Source of the DNA: Nitrospira sp.
GTDB lineage: Bacteria; Nitrospirota; Nitrospiria; Nitrospirales; Nitrospiraceae
Length of the DNA stretch: 58,980 bases
Assembly: GCA_015903995.1 (NCBI GenBank)
Contig: JABMDK010000006.1
Coordinates: 139,273 to 198,252 of the forward strand
Reading direction: 5' to 3'
Position numbers and translations under genes: made by a program. Below the pieces are notes generated by a model. The model did not search any database. It saw only the letters and a list, made by a program, of their open reading frames with translations, and had not been told where the DNA came from. Below, in pieces: positions 19,501 through 26,953 of this stretch; the stretch's first letter is position 1, and every line of letters begins with the position of its first letter.

Positions 19501-20029
19501 CGGCTCGATTGTGACGAGGATCGTGTGGAATATCCGCAATGAAGCGACGCGGCACTAACCCGGGACACCAGAGAGCAGGCGTTGTCCCGAGTGCCGTGAG
19601 TTCAGCTACATCTCGTTCATCCACCAGCAAGGCGTGCGTGAGGTACTCAAGCTGGTGGTGAAAGACGATATGCCGATTCCGCAATTCGGGAGCCCAACGA
19701 TAGTCCTCTTCCTCATACCGCAGCGATTCCATGAAGAAGCCAATGCGTACGGGAGCAAGCTCCGCCACCCATTCGAGGATCTGCACATCGAGGGACGCAT
19801 GGACGAGCCATATCCACACCTGATCGAATCGTTCTCCGGCCAGTATGCGGCGGGCATGAGACAACCACGAGTCGGGAGAAGAAGCCGCTGCATCAGGAAT
19901 GATCGGAACAGTCACGCAGGTGACTCCGTTGGCGGCGAGCCCATCGGACACAGCAAAGCTCGCTCCGTAAGTCCAGGGTCTGGCCGTTTTCCAGGTCGGA
20001 AACTCGAGTTGGAGAAGCAATGCTTTCAT
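13580..20029 (-). CDS. Giant multi-domain glycosyltransferase/methyltransferase with TPR tail
   Basis: About 2,149 residues from MKALLLQLEFPTWKT (a longer frame adds 19 poor residues). Approximate domains in order: 1-360 GT1/CgeB-type transferase (GRVYEAMAVGRPVISW); 400-640 GT-A fold transferase with a DxD-like VDEDMM; 690-1050 GT4 transferase (PHFWPSIGGVE, ASPLCILEAM); 1110-1340 class I SAM methyltransferase (LDIGCGRGW, TSEVIEHV); 1350-1590 GT2 transferase (VIVPTYNRP, YLDDDDRY); 1610-1870 second GT2 (SIIIPVWNR, FLNNDTIPQ, NGFEDVDLCLKV); 1940-2130 TPR-like repeats. It could assemble a whole oligosaccharide on one scaffold, with methylation as a cap and the TPRs docking the acceptor. AGG lies 6 nt before the ATG, and a sigma54-like site lies upstream. 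Confidence 0.9.
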   Translation of the reverse strand: MKALLLQLEFPTWKTARPWTYGASFAVSDGLAANGVTCVTVPIIPDAAASSPDSWLSHARRILAGERFDQVWIWLVHASLDVQILEWVAELAPVRIGFFMESLRYEEEDYRWAPELRNRHIVFHHQLEYLTHALLVDERDVAELTALGTTPALWCPGLVPRRFIADIPHDPRHNRAVFHGNVYGERARWIEHPLLRERMTFANAPVQYTPNQRKFDELQSISSERVRHLPLVTAVDLERYVRALHTVREGEFHDWLSGLADWAGIVNLPGLTRCFGGRVYEAMAVGRPVISWRIPDRPRVNALFEDNREILLFSPDDPSALAHQIDRILTDKQFARTIGSQGQRKVHTYHTAERRMQQVLEWIETGKEPDYGIAAEKQSTGACSSSPVVMPTVHKSESEAQVATTVFVLTVDDPVCAACLESLHKQEGTSFKLEVIRNVCPFSAAAQRMITGCATEFFIQVDEDMMLHLDAVASMEATIRQAPDDVGMICFHLFDDDRGLPIQGVKIYRTALMQSLAFRDIKASEMDLLEQMGRRGIQWILHPDVKGRHGTSYTVDSIYRRYKTMYEKDIRQWNVLTSDIRRKADAFRQTGDPLQLFALLGAAHGIICAPLAPDREKDARLYELAELDVFRRLFLSNPPLTQSYAAAREASPPVHRPIPFEQVQWKGEGDQSRMSTVVGCATKWENGSPTQSVLIVTPHFWPSIGGVECVAEELGVGLLAHGYHVDVAAYPHAGRHATTHRGVKVITLSPHDRQVGSVPACALEVERLIGSRQYDACVMLGAPVNPLFYGAMTRPLPDRTRLIVQPTLNKEICDLLSGMSQVKDLVIQLVAHAHQLVVLSKHGCDASFFGRHGLTATYLPNGIRAIQAKGAFREEHGIAPDAFIILHVANLYPVKNHLGLLQAFATMPQGAKLVLVGHQTDDTGYVEQVRQALAGRPEVLYIPGLSPEGVAAAMQAANVLVVPSHAEASPLCILEAMSHRLPWMATPECDAAHEQAGGVVLPLDSFKRAVVRLMQEPTLCRALGETGYAHWEACHQWSAVLEGWIELIETGRLSRSYTMPADVAERTTAQRQAFAGQLARVRLGASETTTAGNGQSVSDVVGQTNGGGMHSDTFYKNLFVNSPMWSTPHPNADEASRWSKIAAFLEYILRRVREQGPNKQLRILDIGCGRGWLTNLATMYGTCEGIEPVAAVVEHARKLFPHLRFEVGTAESVLSRSDFAPYDVVLTSEVIEHVPHGQKEAFLAQLAQLLRPDGYLILTTPRGEMWEQWKRIAPPNQPVEDWVTEDQLRALFVSQGFSELGLERVHVEPSSLRYIPAPTPADLRSMNLLPIYQVWVCQRTADPRPIPFTRAPKVSVIVPTYNRPERLKTALASLAAQTYQDFEVVVVNDAGCEVGAVIDACADRHRITIIRHDRNRGLAAARNSGLRAAKGTYIAYLDDDDRYLPNHLETLVAYLDRHECRVAYTDAWRVHERQVDGGYVETARDVPYSNEFSPVDLLISNYFPVLCVMHARQCLDEVGGFDESLFAHEDWDLWIRMATRFPFKHLAVRTAEFTWRSDGSSMTSRTRDTYKRTTEIIYRKYAPYAEGNAAIREAQQRHLQKFQAEASVKSCACSIIIPVWNRCELTRQCIEALAKTTDDISWELIVVDNHSTDDTASFLSTLGGDIQVITNQENLGFAKACNQGARAAHGKYLVFLNNDTIPQPGWLPPLVSEVDAHSDVGIVGSKLLYPDGTVQHAGVVFMRSRVIPYHIYRAAPSTMSAVNQRREFQAVTAACMLIRREVFEKVKGFDECFINGFEDVDLCLKVREQGHHVIYQPRSVVYHLESQTSGRSDRDEQNARLLGERWGDHWWIEDADFYYHIDGFKLVGGPQDEKFATDVKPLIDICDRAAWAHVAAVQAAAVKKDWESVKRELGLVENWPNDRFVLSWGAMVAERLQEPISRTKFLSRYLALVDAPAERAALIRTLLEQKNLAGAEEHLRTLLASSPNHAEGLLMKGVLCMQREQYESAEAAFESALRGGANRKKCLMGMGMASLGRAYTQGAWERFLQVLEEFPDDAEAIHWLLRAGTGQNRWGELSRHLRKYLSRNPADLAIRFALAGVLVRGEEVEAARQEYDTLRTLAPTYDGLIELGQAIAAKQAVPMMEAAHS

Positions 20030-20104
20030 CAATAACCTGAGATGCCACCAGAAGGTGTACAGTCGTATGCCGCAGCACTGACTCACCTGCTCAGTTGAGC
20101 GATA

Positions 20105-20120
20105 TACAAAGAATGTGCCA
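20105..20120 (-). promoter_or_regulatory. Sigma54-like promoter candidate upstream of the giant transferase
   Basis: Minus strand: TGGCACA, 4 nt, TTGTA. The -24 half is a near-perfect TGGCAC and the GG-to-TTG spacing is right, but the -12 half has T for the conserved C. It would give a ~65-nt leader. It lies in a 260-nt AT-richer gap (20030-20289) in which I see no gene. Confidence 0.35.
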
Positions 20121-20289
20121 GCGACGATATGTCAGTCCGTGAAGAAATTGGGGCGGAATGCACAGACCTAGACCCACCAGATCTTTGAGCGGAAATAATT
20201 GCCGAGTGATCCGGCAGCAATATCCACTGCGAACAGCGACAGTGACAAGCGGACGCGCGAGTGCATGCGAGACGATGAAGAAGAACTTC

Positions 20290-22185
20290 TTACGCCGCCA
20301 GAGGAATTGCCAGCGCATTCAGGGTTCGGACGCGATCGGCGATCTCCCTCATGCCCAACACCGTAAATCGTTTCGTCCAGTATGCCGACTCCTCCTGAAA
20401 ACGTTTCGCCAACGTGAGGCGCCGCTGGCTCTCACCGAATTCACGCAGCTTTGACGCAATGACGGCGAGAAACAGATTGCCCATCGCATTGTCGACCGTG
20501 TACTCATCGGTGATTTGCTGCAGCATCACCCGGATGTTTCGCAGCTTGATCGGTTCGTGAACATGGAGCAACTTCTCATAGTTCATTCTATAGTCGGCAA
20601 CGAACCAAAGGTCATCCAGCTCCGCACTCGTCGGCACATGATCAGCAGGGAGCGTCTGCAATAGATCCACGAATTCCAGCGCTTCATACTTCTCCGCCCG
20701 TTCCCGCTGACGCAGCGTACCGCCGCCTTTGCTCTTCGAGCCGGCCGCCAACCCCTTGAAGCTGGCATCGGTCGGCGGTGTGATCAGCCCCTGTTCGATC
20801 ATGCTCACGGTGATTTCCGTTCCGGGAAGCGTGGTCAGCAGCTGCAAGGGATACCAGCCGAATTGCAGTTCGCATCCCAAGTTCACGGTGTCGCGAATTT
20901 GCGCGATCGTCTCGTGAGGGAATCCGATGATCATGAAGCCTTTGACAAAGACATGGGGGTAACGATCCAGGATGGCGCGGGCCTGCCGATAGCTTTTCGT
21001 CGTGCCGGGCTTGTGAATGGATTTCAGAATCCGGTCGTTCCCCGACTCCAGACCAAGATTGAATCCGATACAGCCGGATTCCGATGCCGCCTGCATGATC
21101 TCAGGCGTGATGGCTGCCGCAATCAATCCGTTGCTGGCATCCCAGGTAATGCGGAGATTGCGCCTGGTGATCTCGTTGAACAGCGCAATCGCGCGCTTGC
21201 CGTTGTAGAGCAGGTCGTCGTCGAGCCACATGAAATGAGTCACGCCGTAGGTCGTGTAAAGGCGCTCCATTTCGTCGGCCACGTTGGAGACGGCCCGGCC
21301 GCGAACGCTGATGTCGTTGAAGTTTCGGACGGCGCAGAATGAACACATCGCCCGGCATCCTCGATTGCTGATGATCGTGGAGGCCGTCCGTTCCCCCCGC
21401 ATGAAATTGTAGGCGCCCATGGAGCCATAACGCGAGTAGTCCCCAATGGGCAAATCGTAATATTCCGGTTGAATATCCATCTCCCGATCGGATGGCGTCG
21501 CCCGTTCCTTCGTTGAAACCAATTGCTCCCCTGTGAGGATTGCTACCTGTCTGATTTCTGATTCCGGCTGTTTCCCATTGATCACATCCAGCAAGTCCGG
21601 GAAGCTGCGGTCCCCTTCATAAAAGCTTCCGATGTCGATTTGCGGAACCGTGCGTAAGATAGACTCCACATCATTGGAGACACAGACACCGCCGGCAATA
21701 ATCGGACGCGAGGGATAGTGCGATTTAAGAAATGCAGCAACGTCGGCAAGCGACGGCCGTGAAATGGTGAACATGACGCTGATCCCGATCAGGTCAGGTT
21801 GAAACTCTTCGATCTTTTCGGCCAGCTTTTCTTTCCATATCTGAAAGCTGAAGTTCGATGGATTCTCATGGACATGTTTCAAGACATGAAAATTCAGGTC
21901 GAGCAAGGCGCTCCGGTACCCTCGCTGTTCAAGGTTGCGCGCAAGAATGCCTGGTCCGTAAGGAGGAAAACAGGGATAGCGCTTGCTCAGGACCAGGTGA
22001 TGGTTGAAATCATTTTCCGGTGATTCCGGAGGCGTAACCAAGAGCACTCGGCGGCATCCGTGCGGGAAGAGGCCGGTAAGGTGATTATAGATGGCCTGCC
22101 TGGCGAGTCCCAGGTTGTCCCTGTCCGGAGGAGCGCTTGAACAGCCGCTGTCGGATGCGATTACGTCCAATGTTTTGCTCGTCAT
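20290..22185 (-). CDS. B12-binding-domain radical SAM protein (1)
   Basis: 631 residues. The N-terminal Rossmann part (~45-200, VLLVTPPESP, FPPYGPGILARNLEQRGY, GGVCVSND) fits the cobalamin-binding domain of class B radical SAM enzymes, without the DxHxxG His ligand. The radical SAM core has the CxxxCxxC cluster at Cys277, Cys281 and Cys284 (RGCRAMCSFC), followed by WLDDDLLYNG and a GLESGNDRIL motif. The C-terminal ~150 residues are helical. Such enzymes methylate unactivated carbon or rearrange sugars, lipids or peptides; the substrate here is unknown. GGAGGGGAG precedes the ATG. It is the third of three tandem paralogues in transcription order. Confidence 0.88.
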   Translation of the reverse strand: MTSKTLDVIASDSGCSSAPPDRDNLGLARQAIYNHLTGLFPHGCRRVLLVTPPESPENDFNHHLVLSKRYPCFPPYGPGILARNLEQRGYRSALLDLNFHVLKHVHENPSNFSFQIWKEKLAEKIEEFQPDLIGISVMFTISRPSLADVAAFLKSHYPSRPIIAGGVCVSNDVESILRTVPQIDIGSFYEGDRSFPDLLDVINGKQPESEIRQVAILTGEQLVSTKERATPSDREMDIQPEYYDLPIGDYSRYGSMGAYNFMRGERTASTIISNRGCRAMCSFCAVRNFNDISVRGRAVSNVADEMERLYTTYGVTHFMWLDDDLLYNGKRAIALFNEITRRNLRITWDASNGLIAAAITPEIMQAASESGCIGFNLGLESGNDRILKSIHKPGTTKSYRQARAILDRYPHVFVKGFMIIGFPHETIAQIRDTVNLGCELQFGWYPLQLLTTLPGTEITVSMIEQGLITPPTDASFKGLAAGSKSKGGGTLRQRERAEKYEALEFVDLLQTLPADHVPTSAELDDLWFVADYRMNYEKLLHVHEPIKLRNIRVMLQQITDEYTVDNAMGNLFLAVIASKLREFGESQRRLTLAKRFQEESAYWTKRFTVLGMREIADRVRTLNALAIPLAA

Positions 22186-22381
22186 GTCCGCTCCCCTCCG
22201 TCCTCTACGCTCGCCTCATTCTCGCTGGCCGGACCGGCATACGGCTGTCTGTTCGAAGAGACCTGGGCATGGCGCATGCTTGAATCGATGTCTCATCGTT
22301 GTCCGGCAGTCCCCACTGTGTCTCGGCCGAAGTGCCTCGTCATATGTGTGATCCGTCCCGCACGCTCAGGATTTCATGGGT

Positions 22382-24271
22382 TCACGCGGCCAGTTTCTGA
22401 CGAAGAGAGACGACCATGCGATCAAAATTCACCAGTGCCGCATGCGGTTCGAATTGTCCGCGGTGACGGTCATAGTACTCAAGGGCTTCACGGTGGGCGT
22501 TCCGTTCGCACATGGACACCATCCGATTCAGAAACTCGTACAACTCCAACGGAGGGACTTGGGCCCGCCCGACAAGGTTGGTCCCGCTATCCGGTTTGCA
22601 CGCAAGCTGATCCGCAGGCAGTTCCTCTTCAGCGCCTGTCTCCGTTTCAACTGACAAGAGAAGCCCCTTGCCTTTTGCGACCGGCACGTTGAGACGAACT
22701 CGCTTATAGCAATGGAGACATCCTGTAATGACTTGGAGCCCGTGAGTGGGGACGTGCCCTGGTTCCGTCAATTCGACAAACGAGAATTCTCGCTTACAGT
22801 GCGGACACTCTGCGAAGAGTTCCCAGAACTTTCTGGTTCCGCCCAATGTCATGCGATTGTGAATGGCGCGCTGGAGAACCCGAGTGACATCCACCGTCAT
22901 ACAGTACGGAAGACTTTCAAACGCATAGATGGCGCGCAGATACCCGATCCACATGGCATCCGGCATCTTCGTCATATTGAACGGAGTCTGGTCGATCGTT
23001 TTATAAAAGGCCAATTTGTCAGGGAGCAGCCCCATCTCCTGAGCGACCCCATACAACGCACTGCCTGGGTAGGGTTGAATACCACTCATGAAACAATGAA
23101 TGTCTGCACAATATTTCCGGTAGAAATCCAACGTCTCCGAAATCGTTTCCGGAGTTTCCGCTGGATCGCCGAAGATGAAATTCCCTCCGAACCCGATCTC
23201 AGCCTGTTCGGCCAAGGTGATGGCCTCGGCATACTGATCAGGATGGGTGCCTTTCTTCATGCTCTTCAGTACGCGGGGACTCGCACTTTCCAACCCATAG
23301 CTGAAATAAGTACATCCTGCCCGCTTTGCCAATTGGAGGGACTCAAGATTCAACCGCGCATTCGCATGTGTCTGAAACATCCAGTCGAAATCCCACCCGT
23401 ACCGCTCCCGATACTCGAGCAGAATGCGGCAGAACTCTTCTAATTTCTGCTTGTTGACGGCAAACAGCTCATCCAGCACGATGAGAATATTGAACGGATA
23501 GCGATCATAGAGGTACTTGATCTCCTCCATAACGTTCTCCGTCGTGCGAGCCCGATATTTCGCTCGCCCCCCGTGTCCGTGGAGACAAAATGTACAGGCG
23601 AATGGACATTCGCGTGCGGACACGATGGGCATGAGCTTCGGATTCTGACGGGTAAAGCGATACAACGGACGGGCGGCCCATGAAGCCTCCAACATCCCCT
23701 CGATGTCGAAGATGGAATAATCGGGAAAGGGATAGGTGTTCAAGTCCCGGCCGAATTTGAGATTCTTTTCCGTGAACACCAATTGCCCATCTTTCTGGTA
23801 GCAGAGATTGGGGATGGCATTGAGGTCGCCCTGCCGTTCAAGCGCATCGGCGAGCATGACGATCGTATCGTCGGCTTCACCGGCAAGAGAATAATCGGGC
23901 TTGAGAGCCGAATGAATGAACTCCTGATCGTAGGTGATGATCGAACCGCCCATGACAACCGGAACAGACGGAGCGTAGTGGCGGATAATGTGCAACGCAT
24001 CGTGCACGAACCGGAAATCGGTGCAGAGTCCGCCGATCCCGATCAAATCAGGCTTTGTAGCGGTGATCGCGCACGCGAGCTTGTCGTGAACCATGTCGAG
24101 CGCGGAGGGATAACCCGGTGCATTGTTGGGATTGCACCCAAACACCTGGTGACCGGCGGCCTTCAGCGACGCGGCAATGTAGGCAAAGCCGCATGAAAAG
24201 TCAGACGGCGCCAAAAAAGACGGATATTGCGTCGTATAACGGTAGGTCGGTGGGATCAGCAATATTTTCAT
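22382..24271 (-). CDS. B12-binding-domain radical SAM protein (2) with C-terminal zinc ribbon
   Basis: 629 residues. N-terminal B12-binding-like domain (~1-150; ILLIPPTYRYT, MGGSIITYD). Radical SAM cluster at Cys222, Cys226 and Cys229 (RECPFACTFC), then GLESASPRVLKSMKKG, the usual SAM-binding stretch. After the core comes a CPHC...CLHC pair of knuckles (Cys489, 492, 518, 521), which I read as a small zinc ribbon, and then a helical tail. The zinc ribbon may bind a protein or nucleic acid partner. GGGAGAG lies upstream of the ATG. It lies 99 nt from the upstream paralogue and ~196 nt from the next; I see nothing clear in either gap. The substrate is unknown. Confidence 0.88.
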   Translation of the reverse strand: MKILLIPPTYRYTTQYPSFLAPSDFSCGFAYIAASLKAAGHQVFGCNPNNAPGYPSALDMVHDKLACAITATKPDLIGIGGLCTDFRFVHDALHIIRHYAPSVPVVMGGSIITYDQEFIHSALKPDYSLAGEADDTIVMLADALERQGDLNAIPNLCYQKDGQLVFTEKNLKFGRDLNTYPFPDYSIFDIEGMLEASWAARPLYRFTRQNPKLMPIVSARECPFACTFCLHGHGGRAKYRARTTENVMEEIKYLYDRYPFNILIVLDELFAVNKQKLEEFCRILLEYRERYGWDFDWMFQTHANARLNLESLQLAKRAGCTYFSYGLESASPRVLKSMKKGTHPDQYAEAITLAEQAEIGFGGNFIFGDPAETPETISETLDFYRKYCADIHCFMSGIQPYPGSALYGVAQEMGLLPDKLAFYKTIDQTPFNMTKMPDAMWIGYLRAIYAFESLPYCMTVDVTRVLQRAIHNRMTLGGTRKFWELFAECPHCKREFSFVELTEPGHVPTHGLQVITGCLHCYKRVRLNVPVAKGKGLLLSVETETGAEEELPADQLACKPDSGTNLVGRAQVPPLELYEFLNRMVSMCERNAHREALEYYDRHRGQFEPHAALVNFDRMVVSLRQKLAA

Positions 24272-24370
24272 TCTCTACTCTCCCTGGAAAAGCCTCCACT
24301 GCGCTATCACAATGAGATGGCCAGGCCGTACCCATTCCTCTCGACGGTGAACGGCTGCGATCCCTCACCA

Positions 24371-25963
24371 TTAGGCGGCCGGTATGAGGGTTAGGCGACC
24401 TTCTTCTCCACGACTATCTTCTTGCGATACGGCTTCTGCATATCGTCTACGAAGCCGATGCTTGGTCATGTCTCGGATATGTTCGACCGTGTCCTTGCCG
24501 AATCTCGCTGCGACATGTTCGAGATATCGAGGATGTTCAAAAAATGTGTGGAATGCAGTGTCTCGAAAACTCAGGACGGCCCCAGCCGAGACATGCTCGG
24601 TCGGAAGCGGAAGAGCCTCGTAGGCATGCTGGGAATAGCCGATCCAGATATCCGGCAGAGGCAGATGTTTCTCCAACGCGATCTCGTAGAGTTTCGATCC
24701 AGGATAGGCCATGGCCGAGTAGAAATTCGCCCAATCTGGGCAGAGCTCGATGGCCAGATCCAGCGTCTCCTGCATGGTGACCAGCGTGTCGTCGGGAAGT
24801 CCGAAGATGAAATTCGCCCCGATATTGATATCCGAGGCGCGAATCTTCTCGAAAATCTCCTTGATATCCTTCTTCCCGAAACTCTTGTCTACACCGTCGC
24901 GGACGTATTTACTGGCGGATTCGATGCCGATGCCCAGCCAGTTGACCCCCGCCTGCTTCAGCTTCTTCAGCATGCTGTCCTTGACCGTATCGATCCGCGC
25001 GTAGGCCCAAATGTTTAGGTCATAGCTCCGCTCGATGATGAGGTCGCAGATGCCGAGGACCTGCCGCTCGTTCAGGATGAACATTTCGTCGGCCATCTTG
25101 ATGTTGCGCACGCCGTATTTCGTGACGAGTTCATCGATTTCCCGGATCACACTGTCTGGACTACGGTAGCGAATCATCGGTTTTCCGAATGGCGTGTTGA
25201 TGCAGCAGAAGGAGCATTTAAACGGGCATCCGAGACTGGTATACATCGACGCATAGGGCTTGCGATCGTCGAGACGCCCGAAACAGTGCCAATTGTGGGC
25301 ACGGTATTTCTCCATCGGAAGTAGGTCCCAGGCGACCGCACGCAGATCCTTATCCAGGTCTTCGATCACCGGGGCCTGCGGCGTTGAGCAGATGACGCCC
25401 TGCTTCCGATACCAGAGTCCGCTGACCCGGTTGTAGTCGACCGGCCCTTTCCACTCAGCCTGCTGCAGGAGGCCGAGCAGGGTATAAGGCCCTTCACCTT
25501 GACAGACGAAGTCGACGGACTCTTCCCGCATGGTCCGTTCCGGCAGTGCCGACGGATGCAAGCCGCCCATGAGCAGCGGCTGGTCCGGCACAAGACGCTT
25601 GATGGCCCTGCAGACCTCTCCGGCAGCCGTCATGTTTTGGGTCGATGCAGAAGGCTGTTGTCCATAAACAATGACGGCGGTCAATCTCGGGTTCTGTTGG
25701 CGTACTTGCTCTGCGACTGCTTCCGACCCGATGCCTTCCGCTTCGGCATCCAGGATCTGGACGGAATAGCCGCGGTCCCGGATGAATGTCGCCATCAAAC
25801 CGATCCAGACCGGCGGCTCGACCGCCGCCAGATCAGAGGCGAGGCTCTGATAGACCCGGGCTCGCGAGTTCGGATTGATGAGCAACAGATCAAGCCGTCC
25901 AGGAAGTGTCACAGCATGCTCCTGCGAGCGGCAGGCTGACGTTACTGGTCCGATCTGGAGCAT
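24371..25963 (-). CDS. B12-binding-domain radical SAM protein (3)
   Basis: 530 residues, the shortest of the three paralogues. The N-terminal B12-binding domain (~25-165) includes LLLINPNSRARVYQS, MGGLHPSALPERTM and DFVCQGEGPYTL, typical of the Elp3/MiaB-related B12-binding group. The radical SAM cluster is at Cys246, Cys250 and Cys253 (GCPFKCSFC), followed by a GIESASKYVRDGV segment. The start at 25963 has GGAGGGGATCC upstream. It is 45 nt behind the E1 beta gene and is probably co-transcribed with the sugar pathway. A carbon-methylation or sugar-remodelling role is inferred from family and context. Confidence 0.88.
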   Translation of the reverse strand: MLQIGPVTSACRSQEHAVTLPGRLDLLLINPNSRARVYQSLASDLAAVEPPVWIGLMATFIRDRGYSVQILDAEAEGIGSEAVAEQVRQQNPRLTAVIVYGQQPSASTQNMTAAGEVCRAIKRLVPDQPLLMGGLHPSALPERTMREESVDFVCQGEGPYTLLGLLQQAEWKGPVDYNRVSGLWYRKQGVICSTPQAPVIEDLDKDLRAVAWDLLPMEKYRAHNWHCFGRLDDRKPYASMYTSLGCPFKCSFCCINTPFGKPMIRYRSPDSVIREIDELVTKYGVRNIKMADEMFILNERQVLGICDLIIERSYDLNIWAYARIDTVKDSMLKKLKQAGVNWLGIGIESASKYVRDGVDKSFGKKDIKEIFEKIRASDINIGANFIFGLPDDTLVTMQETLDLAIELCPDWANFYSAMAYPGSKLYEIALEKHLPLPDIWIGYSQHAYEALPLPTEHVSAGAVLSFRDTAFHTFFEHPRYLEHVAARFGKDTVEHIRDMTKHRLRRRYAEAVSQEDSRGEEGRLTLIPAA

Positions 25964-26008
25964 GGATCCCCTCCCCTGCCTTTCAAGAACGACTCTCGAT
26001 GACCCGCG

Positions 26009-26953
26009 CTATTCACTCGTGGCTCCCGCCGGGACGTTTCGTCCGCTGCGGACTAATTCCCGAACGACGCGCACAATCCGTTCCGGAGTGGGAGTCGGAT
26101 TGTCCAGCGATTCGGCGACGCCGGCCGAACGGTCTTCCAAGCCAAGGGCGAACACCGGCGCTCCGGATTGATGCATGAGATCATAGGCAATCGACCGTGA
26201 CGGGCCGCCGATCTCGAAGTCCGAATCGATCACCAGTCCGAGTTTCGTGCGGGACAGACTGCCCCGCATCTCATCGGTCACCGTGAAGGGTTTGAGCCAC
26301 ATAAGGTGCTGGATGTTGCAGATGATCCCCTCCTGCCGCAAGGTCTTCGCCGCTTCGACTGCATTCAGGCGGGCGGCAGAAATCGGGAACAAGGTGATGT
26401 CTGCCTCGGACTCAATGCAGTTTTCGAATTCATAGTCGATGGCAAAGCTCCGCCGATGCTCGCTGACATACAGAGGGTCGTTATGGCGCATGAACCAATT
26501 CCAGGCTTCCGTCCATTCGTTGGGCGACATGGGCGCACACACCGGCATTCCAGGCATCCGCATGATGAGACCATGCTGCGACGCGGACGCGACCGGACCG
26601 ATACCGTTCCCTTCCATCGCAATAGCACGGAGAAACACCGGACAGGGCACACCCCAGACGTCTTTCGATTTGGCCGCATAGTTCACAATGGGGGCGGCGT
26701 TGTACCACATGAATCCTTGATAGCGGACCGTATAGATCGGACGCCGTCCGGCGAGTGCCGCCCCGACGGCGATGCCGGCGTTGGTCACATCGGCGAGCGA
26801 GAGCTCGACGATGCCCTCGGCCTCCGACATATCCGGTACGGTGCCGCCGATCCATCCGACAGCCGTCACACACTGGCCCAAAAAGAGCCCGCGGTTGTGC
26901 GTCAGATGGTGCCGGGTGGTATCTCTTATGACTTCCGCAACTGTTCTGCCCAT
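26009..26953 (-). CDS. TPP-dependent E1 beta subunit (transketolase C-terminal-like)
   Basis: About 314 residues from MGRTVAEVIRDTTRHHL. It carries the transketolase pyrimidine-binding fold (GIVELSLADVTNAGIAVGAA; YTVRYQGFMWYNAAPIVN) and the C-terminal domain (GLVIDSDFEIGGPSRSIAYDL). It is the partner of the E1 alpha gene that it overlaps by 28 nt. In related E1 beta proteins a Glu contacts N1' of TPP; the aligned position here is Asp55, an unusual but conservative change. No E2 or E3 gene is near, so this is not an ordinary 2-oxoacid dehydrogenase complex. It may decarboxylate a 2-oxoacid and pass an acyl group or carbanion to a sugar intermediate, which is speculative. Confidence 0.82.
   Translation of the reverse strand: MGRTVAEVIRDTTRHHLTHNRGLFLGQCVTAVGWIGGTVPDMSEAEGIVELSLADVTNAGIAVGAALAGRRPIYTVRYQGFMWYNAAPIVNYAAKSKDVWGVPCPVFLRAIAMEGNGIGPVASASQHGLIMRMPGMPVCAPMSPNEWTEAWNWFMRHNDPLYVSEHRRSFAIDYEFENCIESEADITLFPISAARLNAVEAAKTLRQEGIICNIQHLMWLKPFTVTDEMRGSLSRTKLGLVIDSDFEIGGPSRSIAYDLMHQSGAPVFALGLEDRSAGVAESLDNPTPTPERIVRVVRELVRSGRNVPAGATSE

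Noticed and set aside
20091-20318. 75-codon minus frame upstream of the giant transferase
   Set aside because: No ribosome site, Arg/Phe-rich start, overlaps the radical SAM gene end; more likely leader sequence.
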